Notes: generated by a model not told the origin, from the sequence alone. DNA of 64,000 nucleotides from Streptomyces sp. ISL-96 (GCF_018614035.1 NZ_JAGGPA010000022.1:39552-103551), one strand, 5' to 3'. Counted from the stretch's first letter, positions 35,872-44,961 are shown. Numbers and translations: made by a program.

Positions 35872-36906
35872 TCAGCTGGACTCTCGCGGGATCGTGTGCG
35901 CCGCCATCAGGTCATGGCGCTCGGCCTCCCCTTCCGGATCGCGAACCACCCGGTCCACCAGCTCCGCTATCTCCCGCCCCGTCGGCAGCTCGATGTGTAC
36001 CGTACTCAGCCGCGGCCGCAGCAGCTTCCCCATCAGCAAGTCGTCCGCGCCGACCACCGCGCACTCCCCCGGTACGTCGATCCCCGCATCCTGAAGCGCC
36101 CGCATCAGCAGTTGCGCGTACTCGTCGTTGTACGCGTAGACGGCGTCGAGACCGAGCTCGCGCCAGCGCCCGGCAAGCGCCGCGGCGGATTCCTCGTCGT
36201 ACGCCATCGTCAGCGGTTCGACCCGGGCACCGGCAGCCGTCACAGCCTTGCGCACGCCCGCCAGTCGGGGCCGGGAGAACATGTCCAGCCCCTCCTCGGC
36301 GGGGACCACCACACCGATCGCGCGCCGGCCCCGCTCCAGCAGGTGCGCCGCCGCCGCGGCGCCGATCGCCCGCTGGTCCATGACCAGGGCGTGCGCGCCC
36401 TCCACCCGCTGCGGGCCGAGCGTGATCACGGCCTTGGCGCCGGAGCGCTTCAGTACCTGCACACCGTGCGGACTCAGCGCGATCTCACCGGGGGAGAGCA
36501 CCGCGACCGGTCGCAGCTCCGCCCAGGCGCGGGCCGCCTCGTCGGCGCCGAGCCCCAGGCTGCCGTACTGCACGACCGTGTAGTCCAGCGCCCGCAGGGC
36601 CCACTGGACCTCGTTCAGAAACCTGCCGTAGAGAGGGCCGACGGGAATGTGCGCCGTCGGCAGCAGCACGATGCGGCTGTGCCCGGCGCGCAGGCTTCGC
36701 GCGGCCGCGTGCGGGACGTAACCCAGCTCCTCGGCGGCCTCACGTACCCGGCGGCGGGTCGGCTCGCTGATCCGTACCGCCGAGGTGTTGTTGAGGACGT
36801 ACGAGACCGTGGCGCGCGAGACTCCGGCCAGGCGCGCGACATCGGTGCTGGTCGGGACGGGGCTATCGGCGGACTGCTTCGGTGTCTGGCTCATCGCGTT
36901 CGGCAT
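35872..36906 (-). CDS. LacI-family transcriptional regulator
   Basis: A 344-residue repressor. The headpiece helix-turn-helix is TSTDVARLAGVSRATVSYVLN, the hinge follows with YVPHAAARSLRAG, and the periplasmic-binding-type sugar domain has the GLDAVYAYNDE and VVGADD motifs. It is not next to any sugar operon; the neighbouring CDPS-P450 pair lies divergent across 262 bp, so it could be regulated by it, without evidence. An alternative ATG is 36894. Confidence 0.87.
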   Translation of the reverse strand: MPNAMSQTPKQSADSPVPTSTDVARLAGVSRATVSYVLNNTSAVRISEPTRRRVREAAEELGYVPHAAARSLRAGHSRIVLLPTAHIPVGPLYGRFLNEVQWALRALDYTVVQYGSLGLGADEAARAWAELRPVAVLSPGEIALSPHGVQVLKRSGAKAVITLGPQRVEGAHALVMDQRAIGAAAAAHLLERGRRAIGVVVPAEEGLDMFSRPRLAGVRKAVTAAGARVEPLTMAYDEESAAALAGRWRELGLDAVYAYNDEYAQLLMRALQDAGIDVPGECAVVGADDLLMGKLLRPRLSTVHIELPTGREIAELVDRVVRDPEGEAERHDLMAAHTIPRESS

Positions 36907-37168
36907 CTTTCCAGATCGGTATGAAGCAGGATCTGCCGGATGGCCGGAACTGATTCACGGGTCCGGGGCGGGGGAAGCGAGTATCACGCCGCAACTTGTC
37001 ACGAATTCAACCATTATTAGGGGAAAAGCAGTCGGTTTCGCGCCTCTGATCAACCATTTTCGGCCATGTAACGATCACCATGATAACTCTGTGGAGATCG
37101 CCGGTAACTTCATGTCGCGCCGCCACACCAGGGGCACAGGGCCCCACCGGGACTAGCGGCGCCAAAGG

Positions 37169-37888
37169 GTGCATCACTACGTGACCACACCGACTGTTGC
37201 ATTCACCGCCCAGCCCTATACACCGCACTGCCAAGTCATCTGCGACGAGGGCGACCACGCCGTCATAGGCATATCTCCGGGCAACAGCTACTTCTCAGCC
37301 AGCCGCGTCACCGACCTGGCCCGCTGGGGACTGGACAACTTCCGACAGGTAGACCTCATATACACCGATCTCCACATAGCCGACATGTACGAGGCCCTCG
37401 GCTACGCGCCGGACGAAGCCCGCCGCAAAGCCGTCAAGAATCTCCGCGGCGTACGGGCCAAGGTCACCAACGCCGCCGCCGAGACCGACCCCCACGGCGA
37501 CCGGCTCCGCGGCCGGCCGATGTCCGCACTGCTGGACATCCCCATGTACCAGCAGATCCACAAGAGCCTCAACGACCTGCTGGCCACTGACGCCGAGTTC
37601 CACACCACCTGCACCGCCCTCGTCGACAGCTTCTTGTCCTCGAAGGTGCTCAACGGCGAGACCGCGACCGAGCGGCAGCGCGACGTCTGCCTCAAATACA
37701 TCTGCGCGGAAGCACCGCTGTTCCTCGACACCCCCGCCATCCTCGGCGTGCCGTCGTCCCTGAACTGCTACCACCAGCTTCTGCCGATGGCCGAACTGCT
37801 GTACTCGCGCGGCTCAGGGCTGCGCGCGTCCCGCAACCAGGGACACGCCATCGTCACTCCCGCCGAAGGAAGCCACCATGACCACTGA
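37169..37888 (+). CDS. tRNA-dependent cyclodipeptide synthase (NYH type)
   Basis: A 239-residue enzyme that joins two aminoacyl-tRNA-borne residues into a 2,5-diketopiperazine. Every AlbC reference residue is present one position earlier: nucleophile S36 and N39 in [10 protein letters not shown]177 and E181 in YICAEAPLF, and Y201-H202 in NCYHQL, which places it in the NYH subfamily. Length equals that of AlbC (239). The two incoming residues cannot be read directly. GTG 37169 starts it (GTG 37181 is the alternative); its end overlaps the P450 by 11 bp. The 262 bp upstream are AT-rich for this genome and must contain the promoter. Confidence 0.93.
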   Translation: MHHYVTTPTVAFTAQPYTPHCQVICDEGDHAVIGISPGNSYFSASRVTDLARWGLDNFRQVDLIYTDLHIADMYEALGYAPDEARRKAVKNLRGVRAKVTNAAAETDPHGDRLRGRPMSALLDIPMYQQIHKSLNDLLATDAEFHTTCTALVDSFLSSKVLNGETATERQRDVCLKYICAEAPLFLDTPAILGVPSSLNCYHQLLPMAELLYSRGSGLRASRNQGHAIVTPAEGSHHDH

Positions 37889-39062
37889 CACCCTCCTCGA
37901 CTTCCCGTTCTCCCCTCGCGGCGACCAGCTCCCCCCGGAGATCGAGCAACTGCGCGGCGAGCCGGTCAAGCGGGTGCGCACCATCGCGGGTGACCCGGCC
38001 TGGCTCGTCTCCTCGTACGCCCTGTGCAAGCAGGTCCTCGAAGATCCCCGGTTCAGCCTCAAGGACACCTCCGCCCCCGGCGTGCCCCGCCAGTACGCGC
38101 TCACCATCCCGCCCGAAGTCGTCAACAACATGGGCAACATCACCGGTGCGGGCCTGCGTAAAGCGGTCCTCAAGGCCATCAATCCCAAGACCGACGGCCT
38201 CACGGAATGGATGCGCGACCACGCCACCGCCCTGGTCGACGACCTCCTCGACTACGGCCCGCCGGCCGACCTGCGCGCCCGGTTCGCCAACCCTTACGCC
38301 GAAAACCTCCACTGCCGCATCCTCGGCATACCGCAGGCCGACGCGCCGCGCCTCGCCGCCAGCCTCGACATCGCGTTCATGAACTCCGCGTGCCCGATCA
38401 CCGGGGCCCGGCTCAACTGGGACCGTGACATCGCATACATGGTCGAGCGGCTCGACGACCCGGCGACCGGCGGCCTCATGCGCGAACTCGCCGCCCTGCG
38501 GGGCAACCCCGAGTACGCGCACCTCACAGAGGAGATGCTGGCGACCGTCGGCGTGACCATGTTCGGCGCTGGGGTCATCTCCACCATGGGGTTCTTCACC
38601 ATGGCCGTCTTCTCGCTGCTCCAGAACCCGGACGTGTGGGAGCGGTTGCGGGCGGAACCGGACAAGATCCCGGCGGCCGTCGATGAGCTGCTGCGCGTCA
38701 ACCTGTCCATTGCCGACGGCCTGCCCCGCCTCGCCCTTGAAGACGTCACCCTCGGCGACGTCGAGGTGAAGAAGGGGGAGCTGCTCCTCGTCCTCGTAGA
38801 GGCGGCGAACACCGACCCCGACGTGTTCACCGATCCGCACACGGTCGACATCGACCGGCCGAACGCGGCCACGCACCTGTCGTTCGGCGGCGGCGCCCAC
38901 TACTGCCCCGCCACCGCCCTCGGGAAGCGGCACACCGAGATCGCGCTGGAGGTACTGCTCGCCAAGATGCCCGGCCTCCAGCTCGCCGTGCCGGTCGACC
39001 AACTCGTATGGCGCACCCGGTTCATGAAGCGCATACCCGAGCGCCTGCCCGTCACCTGGTAA
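37878..39062 (+). CDS. CYP121-like cytochrome P450 acting on a cyclodipeptide
   Basis: A 394-residue P450. The heme ligand is C343 in [14 protein letters not shown], the K-helix ExxR is DELLR, and the I-helix [12 protein letters not shown] lacks the acid of the usual acid-alcohol pair. The I-helix, [12 protein letters not shown], and the C-terminal [15 protein letters not shown] stretch strongly recall M. tuberculosis CYP121, which couples the tyrosines of cyclo(Tyr-Tyr). It overlaps the CDPS gene, so it should modify that diketopiperazine: C-C coupling, dimerisation or nucleobase attachment are the known outcomes. The residue two after the heme Cys is Ala instead of Gly. Confidence 0.93.
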   Translation: MTTDTLLDFPFSPRGDQLPPEIEQLRGEPVKRVRTIAGDPAWLVSSYALCKQVLEDPRFSLKDTSAPGVPRQYALTIPPEVVNNMGNITGAGLRKAVLKAINPKTDGLTEWMRDHATALVDDLLDYGPPADLRARFANPYAENLHCRILGIPQADAPRLAASLDIAFMNSACPITGARLNWDRDIAYMVERLDDPATGGLMRELAALRGNPEYAHLTEEMLATVGVTMFGAGVISTMGFFTMAVFSLLQNPDVWERLRAEPDKIPAAVDELLRVNLSIADGLPRLALEDVTLGDVEVKKGELLLVLVEAANTDPDVFTDPHTVDIDRPNAATHLSFGGGAHYCPATALGKRHTEIALEVLLAKMPGLQLAVPVDQLVWRTRFMKRIPERLPVTW

Positions 39063-39079
39063 CCGTCCACGCCCGGACA

Positions 39080-39119
39080 GCGGTGCCCGCCGATCGGTCT
39101 CCTGCCCGGCGGGCACCGC
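39080..39119 (+). terminator. terminator of the CDPS-P450 operon
   Basis: A perfect 12-bp stem, GCGGTGCCCGCC (39080-39091) with its complement at 39108-39119, 16-nt loop, 18 bp after the P450 stop. Confidence 0.7.
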
Positions 39120-39152
39120 ACCGGACCCGCGCCCGCTCAGCCGGCGCACGAC

Positions 39153-39760
39153 TCAGCCGGGTATCTCCTCGATACGTTCGCGGTTGAGCAGATACGTGGG
39201 CATGTACGGCTGCTTCAGGGCGACCGGGAACCCGTAGTCGTACGCCAGACTCGCCATCGCCAGCGGGCCGAGCGCCACCCGCGCGCGGCGCCGCCGAGTC
39301 GCCCCAGTACTCGCCGTGGTGCCTGAGGGCTTCGGCAAGCGCCGCGGCGAAGGCGTCGTGGTCGCGTGTGACCAGGCGGTGGAAGAGGGCGACCGGCTGG
39401 TAGTCGATCCGGTTCACGAAGTCCTTCGGCGCCCTGGCCACGGCGTCGGGCGCGGACGTCTCCATAGTGGCGAGCAGCTTCTTCACCACGTCGTCCATGG
39501 GGCGTTCGAACCAGTAGGTCTGTAGCGTGTCGATCCGGTGCAGGACGTACTCGTCGACGGAGTCGTCCTGACGCAGCACCTCCAGCGGCACCTCGCACAG
39601 CCGGTCGACCCGCTCTCGCCGGCGGCATACGACCGCCAGGCAGAAAGCGTCAAGCCAGGCGCGGGCGTCCGCGGGTGGCTCGGCGGGGGTGCTGGGCAGC
39701 TGCCGCACGACTCGGCGGCGGTGTGCGTGAGCTCGCCGATGTCCGGCGGGTGTCGTGGTC
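39153..39760 (-). pseudogene. decayed Imm49-family immunity gene
   Basis: Pieces of an Imm49-type protein (immunity to nuclease/deaminase toxins) lie in different frames. HPPDIGELTHTAAES (39721-39760) is joined by an apparent deletion of roughly 80 codons to the frame RAWLDAFCLAVVCR... IDTLQTYWFERP... ALRHHGEYWGDSA. A frameshift near 39285 then moves the rest, RVALGPLAMASLAYDYGF... LLNRERIEEIPG, to a third frame ending at 39153. The family call is from memory of Imm49 motifs. Non-functional as it stands. Confidence 0.7.
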
Positions 39761-40276
39761 GATGACCGTGAGGGACGTCAGGCCGCCCCGGTGCCACCAG
39801 TAAACCTGCGGGGACAGCGCGCCCGGTCCGTCCTCGTGGGCGCCGAAGGCGTACGCGGCAAGGTCGTTGATGGCGTCGGCCAAGGACCCGTCGGCGATCG
39901 GGTGGTACGCCAGCAGGTGCCGGGTCGGCACGACGACGGGGGCTCCGGCGTCCGGAAGCGGCTCGCCGGTGACCTGCCGGGCCAGCTCGGACAGGAACAG
40001 CGCCTTGCTCGCGACAAACGGGGAGTCGCCGTACACGGAGTGCAGCAACGCCCGTCCCTCGACGGAGACTTCCTCGCGCTCGACGGGTACGCGCATCAGG
40101 TTCGCGTACGCCGCCTCACCCAGCTCCTCCAGCCCCGCGCGCTCCACGTCGGGATCGGTGAGAAGCCGCACGGTGGTGGGCCCGTCGAGGGCATAGGCGA
40201 AGACGAGCCCGTCGGCCACCGTGCGCGCGTAGCACAGGGCGCCGGCGAGTTCCGGGCGGAGTTGATCACGTCGCAC
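39650..40276 (-). pseudogene. truncated conserved hypothetical gene upstream of the Imm49 remnant
   Basis: From GTG 40276 the frame encodes about 178 good residues (RRDQLRPELAGALCYARTV... YWWHRGGLTSLTVIDHDTR), then at ~39743 runs into the Imm49 remnant in the wrong frame and adds ~30 meaningless residues. The lost 3' end and the lost Imm49 start point to one deletion that fused two neighbouring genes. The intact family is a streptomycete hypothetical I cannot name. Confidence 0.6.
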
Positions 40277-40347
40277 GTCATAACGGTCTTGGCAGAGGTC
40301 TAGCGGAGAGCCCAGGAGGTGAGCTAAACAGTGGGCACGCAATCACT

Positions 40348-40365
40348 GACACGTGTAAACGTGTC
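40348..40365. promoter_or_regulatory. GACACG-N6-CGTGTC palindrome upstream of MFS gene
   Basis: A perfect 6+6 inverted repeat 50 bp before the GTG start of the MFS-hydrolase operon, in an AT-richer stretch; probable repressor site of unknown regulator. Confidence 0.5.
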
Positions 40366-40415
40366 TCACCTGGTGCGTTACCCTCGTCCGCTCACCCCTG
40401 CCCAGGAGGGCAACC

Positions 40416-41666
40416 GTGGCCACTTCCTCCCCCGGGACCGGCACCGACGTGACCGGTGCCGGTCCGTCGGCCCCGTCCGCGACAAGACGCGGGCTGCTGC
40501 CTCTGCTGCTCGTCGGCAACACCACCATGTACACGCTGTACATCGGCGTCGGCGGCGTACTCCTCGCCCTCCAGGTCGAGGACGTCGACCCGGCGAACAA
40601 GGTGGCCAACCTCGGCCTCGTGGCCGGTGTCTCCGCGATCTTCGCGACCGTCTTCAACCCTGTGGCCGGCGCTCTCTCCGACCGCTCAGGGCGCCGGAAC
40701 CCGTGGATACTCGGCGGCGGTCTGCTCGCCGTCCCCGCGATGTTCCTGCTCGGCAGCGTGCACACGGTCCTGATGATCACCATCGCCTGGTGTCTCGGCC
40801 AGGCCGTGATGAACGTCTACCAGGCCGCCATCACCTCCGTCGTCCCCGACCGCGTCCCGATGACCGCGCGCGGCAAGGCCTCCGCCGCCGTGGGCCTCGG
40901 CCTGCCCTTCGGCAGCACCCTCGGCGCGCTGATCGGCGCCGCGTTCTCGGACGACTACCGCACCGGCTACCTCATCTTCGGCGCGCTGGTCGCCGCCTCG
41001 GCGGTCCTCTTCACCTCGTGCGCCCGTGAGCAGCGGATGCCGGCCCGTCAGCCGCTGCCGGTACGGGAACAACTGGCCGCATTCGCGGGGGCCTTGAAGT
41101 CGCACGACTTCCGCTGGGCCTTCATCGGCCGCGCCCTGCTGATCCTCGGATACTTCGCCGTGAACGGCTTCCTCCTCTACATCATCAAGGACCACACCGT
41201 CCTGCCCGCCGGGCTGAAGCCCGAGGACGCGGTGGCGGTCCTGATGCCGGTCACCAGCGTGGCCATGATCGTCTCGACCGTCCTCGGCGGATACCTGTCG
41301 GACCGCTTCGACCGGCGGAAGCTGTTCGTCGGCGCCTCGGCCGCGTTGTCGGCCGTCGCCCTCGTCATCCCGGCGGTCTCGACGAGCTGGGCCGCGATGC
41401 TGGCCTTCGCCACCGTCAACGGCCTTGCCTTCGGCTGTTACATGGCCGTGGACACGGCGCTGGTGACGATGGTGCTGCCGAAGGCCGAGGACGCCGCCCG
41501 CGACATGGGCGTACTGAACATCGCCAACGCGGGACCGCAGATCGTCGCGCCCTTCATCGCCTCGCTGATCGTCGGCTTCGGTGGCTACACCACCCTCTTC
41601 CTCGTCGCGGCCGGGCTGGCGGTGCTGGGCGCGCTTGCCGTACGCCCGATCCGCTCCGTGCGCTGA
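40416..41666 (+). CDS. major facilitator superfamily transporter
   Basis: A 416-residue twelve-helix permease with ALSDRSGRRNP between helices 2 and 3 and GYLSDRFDRRKLF in the second half, the duplicated MFS loop signature. GGAGGGC precedes GTG 40416. It is co-transcribed with the hydrolase that starts 25 bp later. The substrate is not identifiable; sugar-alcohol or drug efflux are both possible. Confidence 0.87.
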   Translation: MATSSPGTGTDVTGAGPSAPSATRRGLLPLLLVGNTTMYTLYIGVGGVLLALQVEDVDPANKVANLGLVAGVSAIFATVFNPVAGALSDRSGRRNPWILGGGLLAVPAMFLLGSVHTVLMITIAWCLGQAVMNVYQAAITSVVPDRVPMTARGKASAAVGLGLPFGSTLGALIGAAFSDDYRTGYLIFGALVAASAVLFTSCAREQRMPARQPLPVREQLAAFAGALKSHDFRWAFIGRALLILGYFAVNGFLLYIIKDHTVLPAGLKPEDAVAVLMPVTSVAMIVSTVLGGYLSDRFDRRKLFVGASAALSAVALVIPAVSTSWAAMLAFATVNGLAFGCYMAVDTALVTMVLPKAEDAARDMGVLNIANAGPQIVAPFIASLIVGFGGYTTLFLVAAGLAVLGALAVRPIRSVR

Positions 41667-41691
41667 CCGTCACCACAAGAAGGGAAGCACT

Positions 41692-42387
41692 GTGCAGCTC
41701 CACACCCGGACCTGGGGCGAGGGCGACCGCCTCGCGCTCCTGATCCACGGCATCATGGCCGACCACCGCACCTGGCGGCGGGTCGGGCCCGCTCTTGCCG
41801 ACAAGGGCTACAAGGTCATCGCCGTCGACCTGCGCGGCCACGGCGCCAGCGAGCGGGGCGAGTACACGCCGGAGATCTTCGCCGACGATGTCGTCGAGAC
41901 CCTGCCGGCCGGCGCCGAACTGGCCATCGGTCACTCGCTCGGTGGCCTCACCCTCTCGCTCGCCGTGGAACGCCTGCGGCCGCAGCGTGCCGTCTTCTCC
42001 GACCCGGCGTGGCACCTCGCCACGGCGGAGGACGGCTTCGGTCCCGAGATGTTCGCGCAGTTCAAGGCGGCGACCCGGGAGCGGATAGCGGCGATGAATC
42101 CGCGCTGGGAAGCGGCGGACATCGACATCGAGCTGGAGACGCTCCGGGTCTGGGACGAGGCGTCGGCGCTCGGACTGGCCGCACTGTCCGGCGTCGATCT
42201 GCTGCCCGCCGGGCCCGTCGTGCCGTCGCTGGTGCAGCTCGCCGACCCGAGCTTCCTCATCGACGCGGCCAGGGCGGCCGTGCTGGCGGAGCGCGGTTTC
42301 GAGGTGCGTACGGTCAAGGGCGCGGGCCACACCATTCACCGTGACGACTTCGATGCGTTCATGACGTCGCTGGACGGCTGGATCTGA
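41692..42387 (+). CDS. alpha/beta hydrolase
   Basis: A 231-residue hydrolase. Oxyanion-loop HGIMADHRTW, nucleophile elbow GHSLGG and catalytic His in GAGHTIHRDD are all present. GTG 41692 follows AGAAGGGA. It is probably an esterase or lactonase processing what the coupled MFS transporter moves. Confidence 0.88.
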   Translation: MQLHTRTWGEGDRLALLIHGIMADHRTWRRVGPALADKGYKVIAVDLRGHGASERGEYTPEIFADDVVETLPAGAELAIGHSLGGLTLSLAVERLRPQRAVFSDPAWHLATAEDGFGPEMFAQFKAATRERIAAMNPRWEAADIDIELETLRVWDEASALGLAALSGVDLLPAGPVVPSLVQLADPSFLIDAARAAVLAERGFEVRTVKGAGHTIHRDDFDAFMTSLDGWI

Positions 42388-42408
42388 CATCACAGCCCGT
42401 ACGCCGGT

Positions 42409-43470
42409 TCAGCCGTCCGCCAGCACCGGCCACAGCCCGGGGTCCTCGAAGTTCAGCGCCCACAGCCCGGTACCCGCGATGTTGTACTTGCGCACCGTCG
42501 GCAGATGCGCGGCGACCCCGCGGGCGTCCTGGTACCAGACCGTCCGTGTCTGCTCCCCCTCCTGGTAGGTGAACGTCGGCGAGCCCGATTCCGCGTCGAG
42601 CCGGTACGGCGCGCCCTTCTTGACGCGCAGTGCCTCCGCCTCCTTCCAGGTGACGTGTTTCGTCTCGCCGCCGGGCACCCAGTCCCAGCCGTACGCCGGA
42701 AGTGCCATCTCGATCTTCGTGCGCGGGATCAGGGCGGTGGCGTTGCGCAGGATTTCGTCGTACCAGCTCGGGGTGGAGAGCGGTCCGGGCTGTCCGCCCC
42801 TCCAGTGGAGGTCGTACGCCATGATCCGCACCCGGTCGGCCGCCCGGCCTATCGCGGCGTAGTCCCAGATACGCCCGGTGTTCCCGGTCTGCGGAGACAC
42901 CGTGATGACGCACTTCTTGCGGGCGTCGTGCAGGGCGCGGCACAGGTCGGTGACGAAGGCCGCGTATCCGGCGCGCACTTGTTCGTACGAGGCGTCGCCG
43001 GTCGCGGCGATGGTCTCGTAGTCGATGTCGAGGCCGTCGTACGGGCGGCTCTTGGTAATGCCGATGAGGGTGCGGATGTGAGTGGCGCGGCTTGTGGGGC
43101 TGGTGAGGATCTCGCCGAGCGCACCGGGCTTCATCGTCTCCATCACGGTCGGTACGACGCTGATGCCGGCCGCGCGCAGCCCGTCGATGACGCCCCGCTC
43201 GCCCGCGCCCGGATGTCCGTCGACCTGCCCGGCCGAGACGGCCTGGTACCAGAAGGGGCTGACGGTGTGCAGCTGGGCGGCGTGGCGCAGGGCGTCGCGG
43301 TAGGCGGCTTTCTGGTCCCAGTAGGGGAGCCAGGCGGAGACGTTGCGGGGCGGGGCCGGCGCGGAACGGAAGCCGGGTGGTCCGGCGGAGTGCGGGAGCG
43401 GGGGCGGTGACGCGACCGCCGAGCCTATGAGTCCGGCTGCGACGAGGGCGCTCAGGATTCTGGTGGCCAT
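42409..43470 (-). CDS. secreted GH18 glycoside hydrolase
   Basis: A 353-residue precursor with a signal peptide (ILSALVAAGLIGSAVAS, cleavage near 21). The GH18 catalytic motif is DGLDIDYE (Glu as acid/base), preceded by the NVSAWLPYW barrel start and followed by RIMAYDLHW. This branch resembles spore-cortex or peptidoglycan-type GH18 proteins (YaaH-like barrels) more than classical chitinases, as there is no chitin-binding module. Monocistronic. Confidence 0.88.
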   Translation of the reverse strand: MATRILSALVAAGLIGSAVASPPPLPHSAGPPGFRSAPAPPRNVSAWLPYWDQKAAYRDALRHAAQLHTVSPFWYQAVSAGQVDGHPGAGERGVIDGLRAAGISVVPTVMETMKPGALGEILTSPTSRATHIRTLIGITKSRPYDGLDIDYETIAATGDASYEQVRAGYAAFVTDLCRALHDARKKCVITVSPQTGNTGRIWDYAAIGRAADRVRIMAYDLHWRGGQPGPLSTPSWYDEILRNATALIPRTKIEMALPAYGWDWVPGGETKHVTWKEAEALRVKKGAPYRLDAESGSPTFTYQEGEQTRTVWYQDARGVAAHLPTVRKYNIAGTGLWALNFEDPGLWPVLADG

Positions 43471-43528
43471 GGACTGAGCCTGTGGCCCGGTCGCCGGGCC
43501 CGCTCCGCGGACTGGGCCGTCCAGGCCC

Positions 43529-43541
43529 TACCCTCACCCGT
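43529..43541 (+). promoter_or_regulatory. -10 box for a leaderless transcript
   Basis: TACCCT (43529-43534) stands 7 nt before the GTG start codon, the spacing of streptomycete leaderless promoters; no ribosome-binding site is present. Confidence 0.5.
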
Positions 43542-43997
43542 GTGACGACTTCTTCCGACGACATCACCGAACCGCTGCCCGGTCAGAGCGGCCCGGCCGC
43601 GACCGCCGAGGCGGACCCGCGGGTGATCGGTCCGGTACGGACCTCGTACGCGCCGGACCGCGACGGCGATCCCGACCCGGGAGAGATCGTCTGGACCTGG
43701 GTGCCCTTCGAGGAGAACGACGGGCGGGGCAAGGACCGGCCCGTGCTCGTGGTCGCCCGCGAGGCGGTGGGCACGCTGCTCGCCGTACGGCTGTCCAGCA
43801 AGCGGCACGACCACGACCGCGAGTGGGCGGCGATCGGTTCGGGTCCGTGGGACAGGGCGGGGCGCGAGTCCTGGGTCGACCTCGACCGGGTCCTGCGGGT
43901 GCACGAGGCCGGGATGCGGCGCGAGGCATGCGCGCTGGACCGCCCGAGCTTCGACCGAGTCGTACAACGCCTGCACGAACGCTACGGCTGGAGCTGA
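43542..43997 (+). CDS. PemK/MazF-like protein
   Basis: A 151-residue protein whose last ~100 residues fit the PemK/MazF ribonuclease fold: PGEIVWTWVPFEENDGRGKDR is the start of the domain and RPVLVVAREAVGTLLAVRLSS the second strand pair. The first ~40 residues are a disordered extension. No antitoxin gene is adjacent on either side, so this may be an orphan regulator or nuclease. GTG 43542 is chosen from the leaderless promoter; the longer frame (43482) adds Pro/Arg noise. Confidence 0.75.
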   Translation: MTTSSDDITEPLPGQSGPAATAEADPRVIGPVRTSYAPDRDGDPDPGEIVWTWVPFEENDGRGKDRPVLVVAREAVGTLLAVRLSSKRHDHDREWAAIGSGPWDRAGRESWVDLDRVLRVHEAGMRREACALDRPSFDRVVQRLHERYGWS

Positions 43998-44047
43998 CCC
44001 TGGGTCTGGGTCTCGGGCCCCGGCCCCGGCTCGGGAGTGGGCTGCGG

Positions 44048-44896
44048 CTACGGGTTGGGCGCCAGGTTCGTTGCGAACCTGGCGTGGAAAGCTGCCAGAA
44101 CCGATGCCTCGCGCGTGCGGTCCAGTACGCCGAAGACCACCTCGTCGAAGTGGCCCGAGAAGCGGCCTTCCCCGGTGAGGTGCGTGTGGAACGCGCCCGC
44201 CACGGCTGCCGGTTCGTTCATGAAGACGCCGCAGCCCCACGCGCCCAGCACCAGCCGCCGGTAGCCGCATGCCGCCGCCGTCTCCAGGACCCGCCCCGCC
44301 CGGGACGCGAGCGCGGCGGGGATGCGGTGCGCCTGCGCCGGCTCGCGGCTGCGGATCACTCCCGCGTTGGGCGCGGGCGAGGTCAGGAAACCCACGGTGT
44401 ACGGCGTGGCGAGCAGCGCGCCGCGGTCGTCGCGGAAGACCGGAACGCCGGGCGAGTAGATCACCCGGTCGGTGTAGAACGGGCTGCGGTCCGCCCGGTG
44501 GTGGGCGTAGAACTCGGGGGCGCGCAGCAGGGTCGCGTACAGCGCCGAGCCTCGGCACAGTGCCTCCTCCTGCGCCTGTGCGCCGTTCAGGTAGCCCCCG
44601 CCCGGATTGCGCGCGGAGGCGAAGTTGAGCACGGCGACCGGGCCGGATTCCGCGCGGCCCCCGCCGGTCAGCCTGCGCGCGGCCTCCAGGCTGCTCTCGC
44701 CCGTGACCTCGAAGGCCGTCGTACGGTCGGTGTCCGGCGTGACGGCGACCGGGTCGGGGCCGTACACCCTGGTCCCCGCCAGGGCGGCGGCCAGTTCCTC
44801 GCCGATCGGCACGACGCGGCCGTCCGGGGCGGCGTACCGGCCCGCCCGGACGATCTCTTCGGTCTCTTTCGCGATTCCGCGCAGTCGTGCACTCAC
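44048..44896 (-). CDS. microbial PARG-like protein (TIGR02452/DUF2263)
   Basis: A 282-residue macrodomain-type enzyme. The poly(ADP-ribose) glycohydrolase signature GGG-X7-QEE is intact in NPGGGYLNGAQAQEEALCR, and LVLGAWGCGVFMN is the second ADP-ribose loop. Bacterial PARGs remove ADP-ribose from proteins or nucleic acids. GTG 44896 was chosen as the start (SARLRGIAKETEEI); the longer frame from 44959 is Arg-rich. Neighbours: MazF-like gene (convergent) and egtA (divergent). Confidence 0.85.
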   Translation of the reverse strand: MSARLRGIAKETEEIVRAGRYAAPDGRVVPIGEELAAALAGTRVYGPDPVAVTPDTDRTTAFEVTGESSLEAARRLTGGGRAESGPVAVLNFASARNPGGGYLNGAQAQEEALCRGSALYATLLRAPEFYAHHRADRSPFYTDRVIYSPGVPVFRDDRGALLATPYTVGFLTSPAPNAGVIRSREPAQAHRIPAALASRAGRVLETAAACGYRRLVLGAWGCGVFMNEPAAVAGAFHTHLTGEGRFSGHFDEVVFGVLDRTREASVLAAFHARFATNLAPNP

Positions 44897-44961
44897 AGGT
44901 GAGATCGTCCGCGACCGGCGGTCCCCGGCGCAACGGAGTTTTCGCGCCTGCGAGGACACTC

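Noticed and set aside
36907..37168. LacI protein as regulator of the CDPS-P450 operon
   Set aside because: Only divergent position supports it; no symmetrical LacI operator was seen in the gap.
43542..44896. MazF-like and PARG-like genes as a toxin-antitoxin pair
   Set aside because: They are convergent, separately transcribed and from families not known to pair; kept only as a proximity note.
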